A DNA stretch of 64,000 nucleotides from Akkermansiaceae bacterium. Lineage in GTDB: Bacteria > Verrucomicrobiota > Verrucomicrobiia > Verrucomicrobiales > Akkermansiaceae. The DNA lies in assembly GCA_023301765.1 (NCBI GenBank), contig JALZUC010000022.1:1-64000 (forward strand). Direction: 5' to 3'. Below, one piece after another: positions 8,977 through 16,985 of the stretch (positions are counted from its first letter, which is position 1; every line of letters begins with the position of its first letter). The notes under the pieces were generated by a model. It saw nothing but the letters and a program-made list of their open reading frames with translations, had not been told where the DNA came from and ran no database searches. The position numbers and the translations under genes were made by a program.

Positions 8977-9747
8977 CTAATGCCCGTGAATGTTTGCATG
9001 AGCCGCTAAAAACTCTACGCTGGGCTTAAACCCAGAAGGCGTAATGATTTTACGCCCTTCAAATTGTTTAAGCCATGAATAAGCATCGCTAGTGTCTTTC
9101 TTTTCAGATTCAAGAAAGAGTTCGGAAAAATGAATGTGGTAGTCTGGATCGATCCACATTAAGCCGTCTTCGAATAATTTATCGTGGAGTCTATTCAGAC
9201 AGAGTCCATTGAGTGGGTTGAGCCTATTCTGAGGGTCTTTGGACCAAGGGATGATGTGCCCTGCGATTAGAAGTCCTGGTGTATTTAAACCGGTTATACA
9301 ACATTTATAATTATAGGCAGACAGGATTCGATTTCGAAAAATATTTTGATTCACACGTGTCTTTACTACACGTGTTCTGTCTGTGCCATCTACAGGAAGC
9401 TGGTCTGTTTCAATCGCGTTAATTTTTTCTACAGTTGAGTTCAACCATTTTGCTTTTACCTGTTCACTTTCATATGCAAGGTCTTCGGGATTACGAATGA
9501 AATCTTCCCAAACCTCTTGTTCTCCTTTGGCTCCATTTTTCAGTCCAGATATGCCACGTTTTTGAAGTGCAGGATCTAATCGGCCAAAATTACCAAGTTT
9601 CATACCTACTGAGCTTGGCGTTCTCCCAATTAAATTAGCGAGTCCGATAATTTTTTGGTTCCCTTTGTGCATTTTCCCAAAAGGAATTTGCCAGTAAAGG
9701 TTGAGGGCAAGAATGTGTTCTTCACGAGACCATAAGGATTTAGCCAT
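8977..9747 (-). CDS. HNH endonuclease, probable restriction enzyme
   Basis: A 256-aa nuclease of the HNH_2 type. The core runs from about residue 148 to 200: a Cys pair in KCCITGL, AGHIIPW with His164, Asn180 in LNPLNGLCLN, and His188 in LHDKLFEDG. The N-terminal 100 residues form a helical, probably DNA-recognising, domain with IPFGKMHKGN and LIGRTPSSVGMKLGNF. It is convergent with the receiver gene (85 bp apart) rather than co-directional. Together with the methyltransferase it completes a restriction-modification pair. The alternative is a solitary defence nuclease; adjacency and shared AT-rich composition favour the former. Confidence 0.88.
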   Translation of the reverse strand: MAKSLWSREEHILALNLYWQIPFGKMHKGNQKIIGLANLIGRTPSSVGMKLGNFGRLDPALQKRGISGLKNGAKGEQEVWEDFIRNPEDLAYESEQVKAKWLNSTVEKINAIETDQLPVDGTDRTRVVKTRVNQNIFRNRILSAYNYKCCITGLNTPGLLIAGHIIPWSKDPQNRLNPLNGLCLNRLHDKLFEDGLMWIDPDYHIHFSELFLESEKKDTSDAYSWLKQFEGRKIITPSGFKPSVEFLAAHANIHGH

Positions 9748-9827
9748 GAAGTGATAGTAACAAACGAAAATCTTAAATCCAGTATATGATGCTCATAGTC
9801 CGTTGACAGGTTTCATAAAATTGAGGG

Positions 9828-10316
9828 ATGGATAATAAATATGTGAATCTCAGGATTAAGAAAATCGATACTTCATTTTTGATGGTGGCGTTAGAAGAAA
9901 GACTTGAGGTTTGGGAGAATACTCTAATCTACGAGCGTTCGGGGGAATCTAAAGGAGAGACTGAGGAGTGTAGCTCCGAGTATGAGGCGGAGCAAATGGT
10001 ATTCCTTTGGAAAGAATTCATCGCGGATATAGCGAAGCAGTTAGAAGGTGAGGGTTTGAATCAATTTAGCGTTCTCGATACCGAGTATTTGGATTTTGCA
10101 AATCGGAGCGTGGATATCATGGAGATCATAATTCGTGGAAGTAAGCAGATGATCTACGTGTTCAATGATAAAGGTTACTACAAGGTGTTTGTTTCTCTGT
10201 GGCATCTGCTTTGCTATTTTAAGTGGGAGGAAAAGCCTGTAGCTGAATTTGATATTGAACGTGAGTTAGATCGCTTTCTTGCGCACTGGGACGGCTCTTA
10301 TGTGAGGAGTAAATGA
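9828..10316 (+). CDS. Hypothetical protein at the edge of the restriction island
   Basis: A 162-aa acidic soluble protein with no recognised domain, no signal peptide and no membrane segment. It has a Glu-rich stretch (GETEECSSEYEAEQ) followed by hydrophobic and aromatic segments (KQMIYVFNDKGYYKVFVSLWHLL). It is divergent from the HNH gene with 80 bp between the starts, so the two share a promoter region. Its composition resembles the island more than the core genes. It could be an accessory or control protein of the system or unrelated cargo; no function is assigned. Confidence 0.65.
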   Translation: MDNKYVNLRIKKIDTSFLMVALEERLEVWENTLIYERSGESKGETEECSSEYEAEQMVFLWKEFIADIAKQLEGEGLNQFSVLDTEYLDFANRSVDIMEIIIRGSKQMIYVFNDKGYYKVFVSLWHLLCYFKWEEKPVAEFDIERELDRFLAHWDGSYVRSK

Positions 10317-10457
10317 ACATCTAATACTAGTGATTAGAAACCAGTAGCTGCACCGAGGTAGCTGCTATTCATTGAACCCTCATATCCGAGGGATCAAAAC
10401 CACAAGATAAGCTCAAATATAGATTCATCAGAATCAACACTGCCTGCTAATACACAC

Positions 10458-11261
10458 CTACCATCTACCGATGATGGCGGAGAGGCTTAGTTCTGAGGTT
10501 TCTCGGGGTTTGAGCAGGTGTTTGCCGACGTTAGCTTGGGGGAAATTGGCGATGAGAAAGGGGGAGTGGGTAAATTGCCCGGTGGTGGCACTGATGGTGC
10601 CAGTTCTGGTATAGCCTCCGTAGGGGTCTATGTAGCTTATTTTAAACGATTGAGCATTTTTGGGGATGCTTTTGGGAATTTCGCTGACGACGACAAAGTG
10701 GGCGCGGATAGGCCACCAGGAGTGCTGTCCTACGGCTTTACTATAGCGGTAGGCGTAGCGGCGGATGCTTATGATAGGTGGGAGGCCTTTAGTGAGAGAT
10801 TTCACCATACGCTGGTGGGTGCGCTGGAGGAGTTTGGTTTTAGTTTCGCTGGGTTTAGTGGTGAGGGTTTCGTTTTTGATTTTGGGAAGAAATGAGGAGG
10901 TGCGCATTTCATTAGCCATATCTGTGAGGTCTAGGAGGTTGATTCCTTGTTTAACATTCCAGCGGTGGACTCCCTTGATGTGTTTAGAGGGTTTGTTTCC
11001 CCAGTTTTTGATAACGGAGTTGATACGGCTACGGCTATCTGTGCCGGCTACTGCGTTATAGGACTTTTGCCATTTTGTATTTCCGTATTGAAAGGCATTT
11101 AGGAGAGATGCTGGGCCGCAGGAGTTACCGTGTGCGCGGCGTTGGTTTATAGGTGAGGCACTTTTATTGGGTGCTGTTAGTAATTCCTGCGCTATGAGTG
11201 TAGCGGGTGCTACCGATAATACGGTGATTGTGCTGAGGAGATACTTTAGTATGACGTGCAT
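10458..11261 (-). CDS. Secreted papain-like (C39-type) cysteine peptidase homologue
   Basis: A 267-aa exported protein. Residues 1-24 are a signal peptide (MHVILKYLLSTITVLS, cleavage probably near IAQ). The mature part has the C39-like triad layout: Cys48 in GNSCGPASLLNAF, His188 in RAHFVVV and Asp212 in YIDPYGG. C39-type domains cleave double-glycine leaders when fused to ABC exporters, but stand-alone secreted forms like this one are mostly uncharacterised. No partner gene is adjacent. It lies just right of the accessory island. Confidence 0.75.
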   Translation of the reverse strand: MHVILKYLLSTITVLSVAPATLIAQELLTAPNKSASPINQRRAHGNSCGPASLLNAFQYGNTKWQKSYNAVAGTDSRSRINSVIKNWGNKPSKHIKGVHRWNVKQGINLLDLTDMANEMRTSSFLPKIKNETLTTKPSETKTKLLQRTHQRMVKSLTKGLPPIISIRRYAYRYSKAVGQHSWWPIRAHFVVVSEIPKSIPKNAQSFKISYIDPYGGYTRTGTISATTGQFTHSPFLIANFPQANVGKHLLKPRETSELSLSAIIGRW

Positions 11262-11518
11262 GGCGTGAGGAGATGAGGAGGGTGGGCTATAGATGGCTAT
11301 TTATAGACTACTACATTTACAGATAACTAGGTGCTATGGGTCTGGGGGCGGATGTGTAAATACTATGAGTATTTAGGCTTTTTAAAAAATGAGATTATGT
11401 GCTTCGCATTGCGCTTGTGTCTGAAGTCGTGTAGGAGTGTGTCTCGCGTGTTACTTAGCTAGCTGATTGTTAGTTCTGTATGCGTATGCTAGTTTTAGCA
11501 AAATTCTGATAAATCAAA

Positions 11519-12379
11519 ATGGAACATAAAATGCAGATGAATACCAGTGCCGAGGAGTTTAAGGTCTGTAATGGTGTCCTTAATGATGAGTGCTTAGATA
11601 AGTTATGGATGAGTGTAAAGATGGCGGCTGAAGAGGTTATCGTAAATGAGCCACAGCTTAGACATTTACTTGAGGATGTGGTAACCAGCCGTAATGGGCT
11701 GGCGGAGAGCTTAGCTGCACGCTTGTCTAGAAAGCTGGCGGGAGAAGATATGCAGCGTAATGAGCTAGAGCCATTACTGCTGGAGACATTGACAAAAAAT
11801 GGCAAACTGGTGCGCAGTGCGGCTAGGGATATGCAGGCTATTGTGGACCGTGACCCTGCGTGTAAGTCGGCTCTTGAGCCGTTATTATTTTATAAAGGCT
11901 TTTTAGCGCTGACGGCTTATCGTGTGGCACACCATATGTGGGTCAGTGATCGTAGGGTTTTGGCTTTGTATTTTCAGAGTATCAGCAGTGAGATCTTTGC
12001 CGTAGATATCCATCCTGCCGCACGGATAGGCTGTGGTATTTTATTAGATCACGCTACGTCACTGGTGATCGGTGAGACGTCTATCGTGGAGGATAATGTG
12101 TCGATCCTCCACGAGGTGACGCTAGGTGGTACAGGGAAGGAGGCAGGAAACCGTCACCCAGTGGTGCGCTCCGGCGTGTTACTAGGTGCAGGGGCTAAAA
12201 TTCTAGGCCGCGTAACTATAGGTGAGTGCGCTAAGGTGGGGGCAGGGAGTGTGGTGCTAGAGGATGTGATGGCACATACTACAGTGGCTGGTGTGCCTGC
12301 TGTGGTGATGGGCCAGAGTGGTGAGGAGAATCCAGCGTTAGGGATGAATCAGACACTCTGTGATGGCTGGCAGATATAG
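11519..12379 (+). CDS. cysE: Serine O-acetyltransferase
   Basis: Makes O-acetylserine from serine and acetyl-CoA, the first step of cysteine synthesis. The 286-aa protein has the helical N-terminal domain and a C-terminal left-handed beta-helix of hexapeptide repeats (AARIGCGILLDHATSLVIGE, VSILHEVTLGGTGKE, VGAGSVVLEDV) with the catalytic Asp-His pair in LLDHAT. The first ATG is used; Met5 and Met7 are alternatives. It is convergent with infA, with 4 bp between the stops. Confidence 0.92.
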   Translation: MEHKMQMNTSAEEFKVCNGVLNDECLDKLWMSVKMAAEEVIVNEPQLRHLLEDVVTSRNGLAESLAARLSRKLAGEDMQRNELEPLLLETLTKNGKLVRSAARDMQAIVDRDPACKSALEPLLFYKGFLALTAYRVAHHMWVSDRRVLALYFQSISSEIFAVDIHPAARIGCGILLDHATSLVIGETSIVEDNVSILHEVTLGGTGKEAGNRHPVVRSGVLLGAGAKILGRVTIGECAKVGAGSVVLEDVMAHTTVAGVPAVVMGQSGEENPALGMNQTLCDGWQI

Positions 12380-12383
12380 CCGG

Positions 12384-12602
12384 CTAGTCTTCTACAATGG
12401 CACTGATGCGGCCTTTTTCAAAGTCATAGGGCGTCATCTCAAGGGTGACTTTAACACCTGCTGCTAGTGACTCGTGCAGGTGCTCCATAGCTTTGGCTAC
12501 ATGGCCGATTATTTTTTTCCCGTTAGGGAGCGCAACGAAGTAGATGTTAGCTTTTGGAGATTCGAGGATAGTTCCTGTGGTGACAACGGGTGGATCAAAC
12601 AT
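12384..12602 (-). CDS. infA: Translation initiation factor IF-1
   Basis: A 72-aa OB-fold protein that binds the ribosomal A site during initiation. It contains GTILES, FVALPNGKKIIGHVAKAM and the family signature VTLEMTPYDFEKGRI near the end. The start at 12602 (MFDPPVV) gives the exact usual length; the frame continues upstream to 12650 but would run into the luxC homologue stop region. It lies 29 bp downstream of the luxC homologue on the same strand, an unusual neighbour for infA. Confidence 0.85.
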   Translation of the reverse strand: MFDPPVVTTGTILESPKANIYFVALPNGKKIIGHVAKAMEHLHESLAAGVKVTLEMTPYDFEKGRISAIVED

Positions 12603-12631
12603 GGTATTATGGTGTGAGGTGTGGTGAAATA

Positions 12632-13708
12632 TTAGCCAATATCCTTCCACTTAATGAGGGATGCTAGTGGGGCAATGCCATCGTGATGCCAGAAGAGATC
12701 TGGCTGCTGACTGCTGCCTAGTGGGCATATGCGGTGTGCTGGAAGGTGGCTAAAAGATTCTGCAGCTACTGTAGAAAATGGGTGTAGCGCGATGGTGGAG
12801 AGATACTGAGATTCGGGGCCTAGGCTAGCTGTAGTAATTTTAGCAGGGAGGGGCTTCACGTAGATGCAGCGATTTAGGCAGGAGAGTTTTAGGGTGGAAT
12901 CAGGCTCTAGGATAACTGTCCAGTGTAGATTTCCTTCACTCTGCCAGAGGTGGGTGAGGGGATCGTTGGCAGCTATAAACTGTGTGGTCTGCCTGAGATT
13001 CTGTATGGCTCCAGCCTCAGAGAGGGAGAGTGGCTGTGGTGGATCCTCTCGGCAGTAGTTATCCATTTCCTGTGCTAGTATTTCTCCAAAGTGAAGGGTG
13101 TCTCCCTGAACATAAATGGCATGAGGGGAGAGGCAGCCGCGCTGATTATGTAATGAACAGTCTTTGGCGGCTAGGCGGGCGGCATTATAAAAATCCTCGG
13201 TAACTATGCCTATGGAAACTTTATGACCATGAGGGATAAATCTTTGTTGAGGTAGTAGCCGGCTGTGGATATCTGCGATGGTGGTATCTGAGCCTGTGGC
13301 GATGACGACGTCTGCTGGATGCAGTATGTCATCTGTGAGCTCACTGTGACAGTTTACTAATCTGGAGAGCTCCGCCGGGAGTGTGAGTATCCATTTTTCA
13401 AAATCAGGCAGACCGAGGGATGGTAGTTTAATCGTATTATTAGAGCCGATCACTAATCCGCGGAGGAGACTTTGGAGTGCTGCGTGTGGAGTGTTCCCGC
13501 TTACAATGTGGAGAATGGAAGATGGGGCAAAAGCTTTACTGCTGAGGTTACCATGTGGGTGAAATATATCTAAGGCATCAGCATGACCTAGCTCAGCTGA
13601 TACCCAGTCTGTTAGCTCTGTCTCGCTGATTTCACCTAATAGCTCTCTGGTAATCCTGTGCCGGCAGGCTTCACCAAGGAGTTGGATTCTTTCCTGAGTA
13701 GTTGTCAT
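12632..13708 (-). CDS. Acyl-CoA reductase-like protein (LuxC family)
   Basis: LuxC-family enzymes reduce activated fatty acyl groups to aldehydes with NADPH. The start at 13708 (MTTTQER) gives about 358 aa and follows the luxE homologue by 4 bp; the longer frame to 13807 would overlap that gene by 95 bp. Features of the aldehyde-dehydrogenase-like fold are VSGNTPHAALQSLLRG, VIATGSD and the probable nucleophilic Cys in HNQRGCLSP (residue 192 from this start). No luxAB is present, so the role is probably lipid or secondary metabolism rather than light. Confidence 0.8.
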   Translation of the reverse strand: MTTTQERIQLLGEACRHRITRELLGEISETELTDWVSAELGHADALDIFHPHGNLSSKAFAPSSILHIVSGNTPHAALQSLLRGLVIGSNNTIKLPSLGLPDFEKWILTLPAELSRLVNCHSELTDDILHPADVVIATGSDTTIADIHSRLLPQQRFIPHGHKVSIGIVTEDFYNAARLAAKDCSLHNQRGCLSPHAIYVQGDTLHFGEILAQEMDNYCREDPPQPLSLSEAGAIQNLRQTTQFIAANDPLTHLWQSEGNLHWTVILEPDSTLKLSCLNRCIYVKPLPAKITTASLGPESQYLSTIALHPFSTVAAESFSHLPAHRICPLGSSQQPDLFWHHDGIAPLASLIKWKDIG

Positions 13709-13712
13709 TTTT

Positions 13713-14771
13713 TTATCCAAGGGCTTGGTCAGCAGATCTAGAACAACCGCGTGGGAGTGCTGTGGGATCACGCCCCAGCAGTGTGAAGGAATTATCTTCT
13801 CCTGCAATGGCTATATCTTGTGTTTGTATAGCAGATACAGAGTAGAGGTTCGCGAGGTCATAGATGGCTAGATGGCCAGACTCGCCAGCGGCAGCATCTG
13901 TGCCTGTGCGAGGGTCTATAACCCGTGTGCGTGTCCAGGAATGGGCTGTATGTGGCTGGTTAAGTCCTCGTGTATAAAACTGACTACTAAGCTCGGTCAT
14001 GGAGTATTCATTGATCACGCAGTCTGGCTTCAGGCCAAGTTTTTCACTAAAGAGTGCGTAGAGTTCAGCTTTCTCAAGCTGTCTCTTAGTACCTTTATAA
14101 CCACCCGTTTCCATGGCAAAGCTACCAGAGGGCAGGGGTATAGAGATTGAGTCAAAGAGATGGAGGAAAGTAATGGCCGTTCCGAGTATAGCGACTGGTG
14201 AGGTGAGCTCAGCGAGTGGCTCTATTTTATCTAGATCTAATGTGCCGTCTTCTGAGATAGCCCATATGATCTGAGCTTCTGCGTAGTGCTCTGCTAGAAC
14301 GCCCATCATGTAACTGAGAGATGAGTGGGGGGCGTGCTCAGGATGAGGGGTGAGAAAGACTAGAGTAGTGGGTTGTGCCAGTGAGAGCCTCTGCCATGAA
14401 CTTAGGATGGCCTGCTTATAAAGCTCAAGGGAGGGGAAGTGATGTTGCCCGCGTATCTCTCCCGTAGTTCCTGAGGTGTGAAATGTGCGTAGAGTAGATG
14501 CAGGGCTATGAGTAATTAGTGGATGGCTAATTACCTTAAAAGCGTCTGTGCTAACTCTTGGGATTTCATGCCAGTGATTGATATTTTCTGGGTTACGTCC
14601 ATGGGTAATGCAGTAGTTCTGGTATGGGATGTTGTGCGTAAACTGGAACTTAAATACCTCTATAGCTAGGATTTCAAAATTAGTATCTATTGCTTCGGGT
14701 GTGCGCAGCATACGTATTAAATTACGTAGTAATGGCTGTGGTATCTGGGGAGCTTCTGGTGAGGGTGACAT
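13713..14771 (-). CDS. Acyl-protein synthetase-like enzyme (LuxE family)
   Basis: LuxE-type enzymes activate fatty acids as acyl-AMP and pass the acyl group to a LuxC reductase. The 352-aa protein carries the AMP-binding P-loop FHTSGTTGEIRG (residues 97-108), ETGGYKGTKR and INEYSMTELSSQFYTRG, all typical of this family. It is the first gene of a minus-strand run with the luxC homologue (4 bp) and infA, so the pair probably forms an acyl-reductase complex. The substrate is unknown. Confidence 0.85.
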   Translation of the reverse strand: MSPSPEAPQIPQPLLRNLIRMLRTPEAIDTNFEILAIEVFKFQFTHNIPYQNYCITHGRNPENINHWHEIPRVSTDAFKVISHPLITHSPASTLRTFHTSGTTGEIRGQHHFPSLELYKQAILSSWQRLSLAQPTTLVFLTPHPEHAPHSSLSYMMGVLAEHYAEAQIIWAISEDGTLDLDKIEPLAELTSPVAILGTAITFLHLFDSISIPLPSGSFAMETGGYKGTKRQLEKAELYALFSEKLGLKPDCVINEYSMTELSSQFYTRGLNQPHTAHSWTRTRVIDPRTGTDAAAGESGHLAIYDLANLYSVSAIQTQDIAIAGEDNSFTLLGRDPTALPRGCSRSADQALG

Positions 14772-14955
14772 TGGAGAAAAGCAGTAGAGCGTGGATTATT
14801 CTGAAATTCGCTGTGACTATCAAGGCTAGATTCAGACTCAAATATTACGTTGAGAGGCTTGTCATCAATTGAATTTATGATATTGCCGCTTTGCAAATTA
14901 TATTTCGTGGTAATTTTTCAAGCCACGTCTTCTAAACAATAAATACCCAAACACA

Positions 14956-16173
14956 ATGATACAAACAATGCATCTACTCGCAGCTGACCTGTCTTTTGGT
15001 CAAAAGATGAAAGAGTTCTTTGCTACCGCTCAAGACGGTATCAACACTCTAGGCCCTCTTGGGGCATTCATCCTCGCCATTCTGGTATTCATCGTTGGCC
15101 GTATGGTCGCCGGTGTAATTCGTAACTTGGTAATCAAAGGCCTCAGTAAAACAGATATTGATAATAAACTTGCTGCCATGGTCGGTCACGAGAGTGGCGC
15201 TGAGAAAGGTATCGGTACATTCGTATACTACCTTCTACTTCTCTTTGTAGTTATTATTGCATTGGGTGTAGCTAAGCTTGATAAAGTAAGCGGTCCTCTT
15301 CAGGAAATGCTTAGCCAATTCTTGAACTTCATTCCTAATGTTCTTGGCGCAGCTTTACTTCTTTTCTGTGTTCTTATCATCGCTAAAGTGATTAAGAACC
15401 TTACAGGAGGAATTCTTGATGGTGCTAAGCTGGACGAGCGTCTAGGCTCTAAGCCTGGCCAAAAGCCAGTATCTAATGCTCTTGTTACAGCACTTTATTG
15501 CTTCATCGTTCTTCTCTTCATGCCTGCTGTTCTTGAGCTTCTCAAGATCGAGAGTGTATCTAAGCCTGTTGGTGACGTTGTTGAGCAAATCCTTGCCGCA
15601 GTGCCAAATATCATCATCGCTAGTGTTCTTGTAGCTGTAGGTATCATGATCGGTCAAATCGCTCGCAAACTTGTTTCTAACCTCCTTGAGGCAGCTGGTG
15701 CAAATGCATGGCCTGCTAAACTTGGTTTAGACGTACCACAAGAGGGCAGCCGTTCACTTAGCGAAGTTGTAGGTCTTGTAGTTATGATCAGCATTGCTGT
15801 GCTCATGATCAGCTCTGCTATTAACGAATTAAACATCGGACTTCTTTCCGGTGCTTCTGAAGGTTTTGTTGATGGATACTTCAACGTGCTCATAGCTATA
15901 ATCATCTTCGGTGCAGGTGTGCTTCTTTCTAAGTTTGCTTACACAAACCTTGAAGATAAGAACATGCTCCTTGCTAATGTTGCTCGTATTGCAATTCTTG
16001 TGCTCACTACCGTGGTAGCGCTAAATCGCTCACAGATCGCTCCTGATCTTACTGGTCTTCCATTCCAGTTTGCTATCTACGCACTTGCTACAGCATTTGG
16101 TATCGGTGGCGCTATCGCTATCGGTCTAGGCGGCAAAGATTTTGTTGCTCGCTGGCTCGAACGCAAAGGTTAA
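14956..16173 (+). CDS. Mechanosensitive-channel-type membrane protein (conserved TM helix repeats)
   Basis: A 405-aa inner-membrane protein with about eight to ten hydrophobic segments, arranged as repeated units (LGAFILAILVFIVGRMVAG, NVLGAALLLFCVLIIAKVI, NIIIASVLVAVGIMIGQIA, FGIGGAIAIGLGGKDFVARW). The FGxGGAxAxGLGGKDFVA ending matches the pore-helix repeat of MscS-related proteins, but the large cytoplasmic beta domain of MscS is missing. Gene expression appears high-bias (regular codon choice). It ends with a strong terminator at 16192. Confidence 0.8.
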   Translation: MIQTMHLLAADLSFGQKMKEFFATAQDGINTLGPLGAFILAILVFIVGRMVAGVIRNLVIKGLSKTDIDNKLAAMVGHESGAEKGIGTFVYYLLLLFVVIIALGVAKLDKVSGPLQEMLSQFLNFIPNVLGAALLLFCVLIIAKVIKNLTGGILDGAKLDERLGSKPGQKPVSNALVTALYCFIVLLFMPAVLELLKIESVSKPVGDVVEQILAAVPNIIIASVLVAVGIMIGQIARKLVSNLLEAAGANAWPAKLGLDVPQEGSRSLSEVVGLVVMISIAVLMISSAINELNIGLLSGASEGFVDGYFNVLIAIIIFGAGVLLSKFAYTNLEDKNMLLANVARIAILVLTTVVALNRSQIAPDLTGLPFQFAIYALATAFGIGGAIAIGLGGKDFVARWLERKG

Positions 16174-16191
16174 TCAACCTATTTAATTATC

Positions 16192-16235
16192 AAGGCGGGG
16201 TGCTTCCTAATGTGGGGCATCTCGCCTTCTTTTTT
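16192..16235 (+). terminator. Intrinsic terminator of the mechanosensitive-type gene
   Basis: A 12-bp stem starting AAGGCGGGGTGC and closing with GCATCTCGCCTT (two G-U pairs) is followed at once by a T-run (cttttttt). Confidence 0.9.
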
Positions 16236-16422
16236 ACCCCCAATAGTGGTTTATAGACTTTATCCCTTTTGCTAGGCTTTAATGATAAAAATAAATATTA
16301 GCTGAAGTCTTAAATGTTAGTAGAAGGTTACGGCCTGAGCTTGACTTACTTAATCTAGCGGAGACACTGTCATCTATAATTTATTCCTACTTACCCAAAC
16401 ATCTTAACTTAAATAGTAATTC

Positions 16423-16863
16423 ATGAAGGACTTATCTAAAATCATCTTACCACTGGGTTGTGTAGCACTCATTGGTGCATGTGCCCCATACCCTCCACGC
16501 CCAGCTCAGCAGCTAACGCAGCAGGCACAACAAGCACAGCAGGCAGCTTCGGCACAGTCTACTCCTCAGGAGACAGCGGCAGATCTAAAACAGCGTAAGA
16601 TCGAAGAGTCACGCCAACGTCTCGCACGTGAGGAGGCAAACCGCCGTGAGCAAGCAAGAAAGGCAGCAGCAGCTTCTAGGCCGGTGACTCCACCTGCTCC
16701 GACAAGACCAAATTATCCTTCGGCTACCGCGGTGCCAGGAAAGCCAGGCTTTGTATTTAACCCTTATACACAAAATATTGTTGATGTTAGAGGTATTGGT
16801 GTAGGTAAGCTCGTTAGAGACCCTGAGGATGGTAATACTACGCACAAGTTTCGCGTCCCGTAG
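16423..16863 (+). CDS. Small Gln/Ala-rich lipoprotein
   Basis: A 146-aa lipoprotein with signal MKDLSKIILPLGCVALIGAC (lipobox Cys20). A Gln/Ala-rich helix (QQAQQAQQAAS) and an Arg/Glu-rich coiled stretch follow, then a Pro-rich linker and a globular tail GFVFNPYTQNIVDVRGIGVG that looks like a short conserved motif of verrucomicrobial lipoproteins (recalled, not searched). No function is known. Confidence 0.75.
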   Translation: MKDLSKIILPLGCVALIGACAPYPPRPAQQLTQQAQQAQQAASAQSTPQETAADLKQRKIEESRQRLAREEANRREQARKAAAASRPVTPPAPTRPNYPSATAVPGKPGFVFNPYTQNIVDVRGIGVGKLVRDPEDGNTTHKFRVP

Positions 16864-16985
16864 GTCTTGGCTTTGCGGAAGCTCATTGTGAGATTCCGAT
16901 ATAAAACTTTCAACAAGAACCGATGCTGTATTTTCAATGCGTCGGTTCTTGCATTTATTGCCACAGATGGCAGTGATGAGCGCGC

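Noticed and set aside
4452-10316. Integrative element boundaries around the island
   Set aside because: I looked for an integrase, transposase, flanking direct repeats and a tRNA attachment site and saw none; AT-rich composition alone does not show mobility.
10518-10895. A 125-codon plus-strand frame opposite the C39-like gene
   Set aside because: It is antisense to a gene with a signal peptide and a full Cys-His-Asp triad. Its Gly/Val/Phe-rich composition is that of an out-of-frame reading, with no motif.
11358-11374. AAATACT-atg-AGTATTT hairpin upstream of cysE
   Set aside because: AT-only stem of 7 bp with a 3-nt loop and a weak T-stretch; too common in AT-rich spacers to call a terminator.
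12602-12650. Upstream extension of infA
   Set aside because: The extension gives 88 aa with a His-rich start, whereas 72 aa from 12602 is the normal IF-1 length and matches the family start.
13709-13807. Upstream extension of the luxC homologue
   Set aside because: It would overlap the luxE homologue by 95 bp; the start at 13708 lies 4 bp after that gene.
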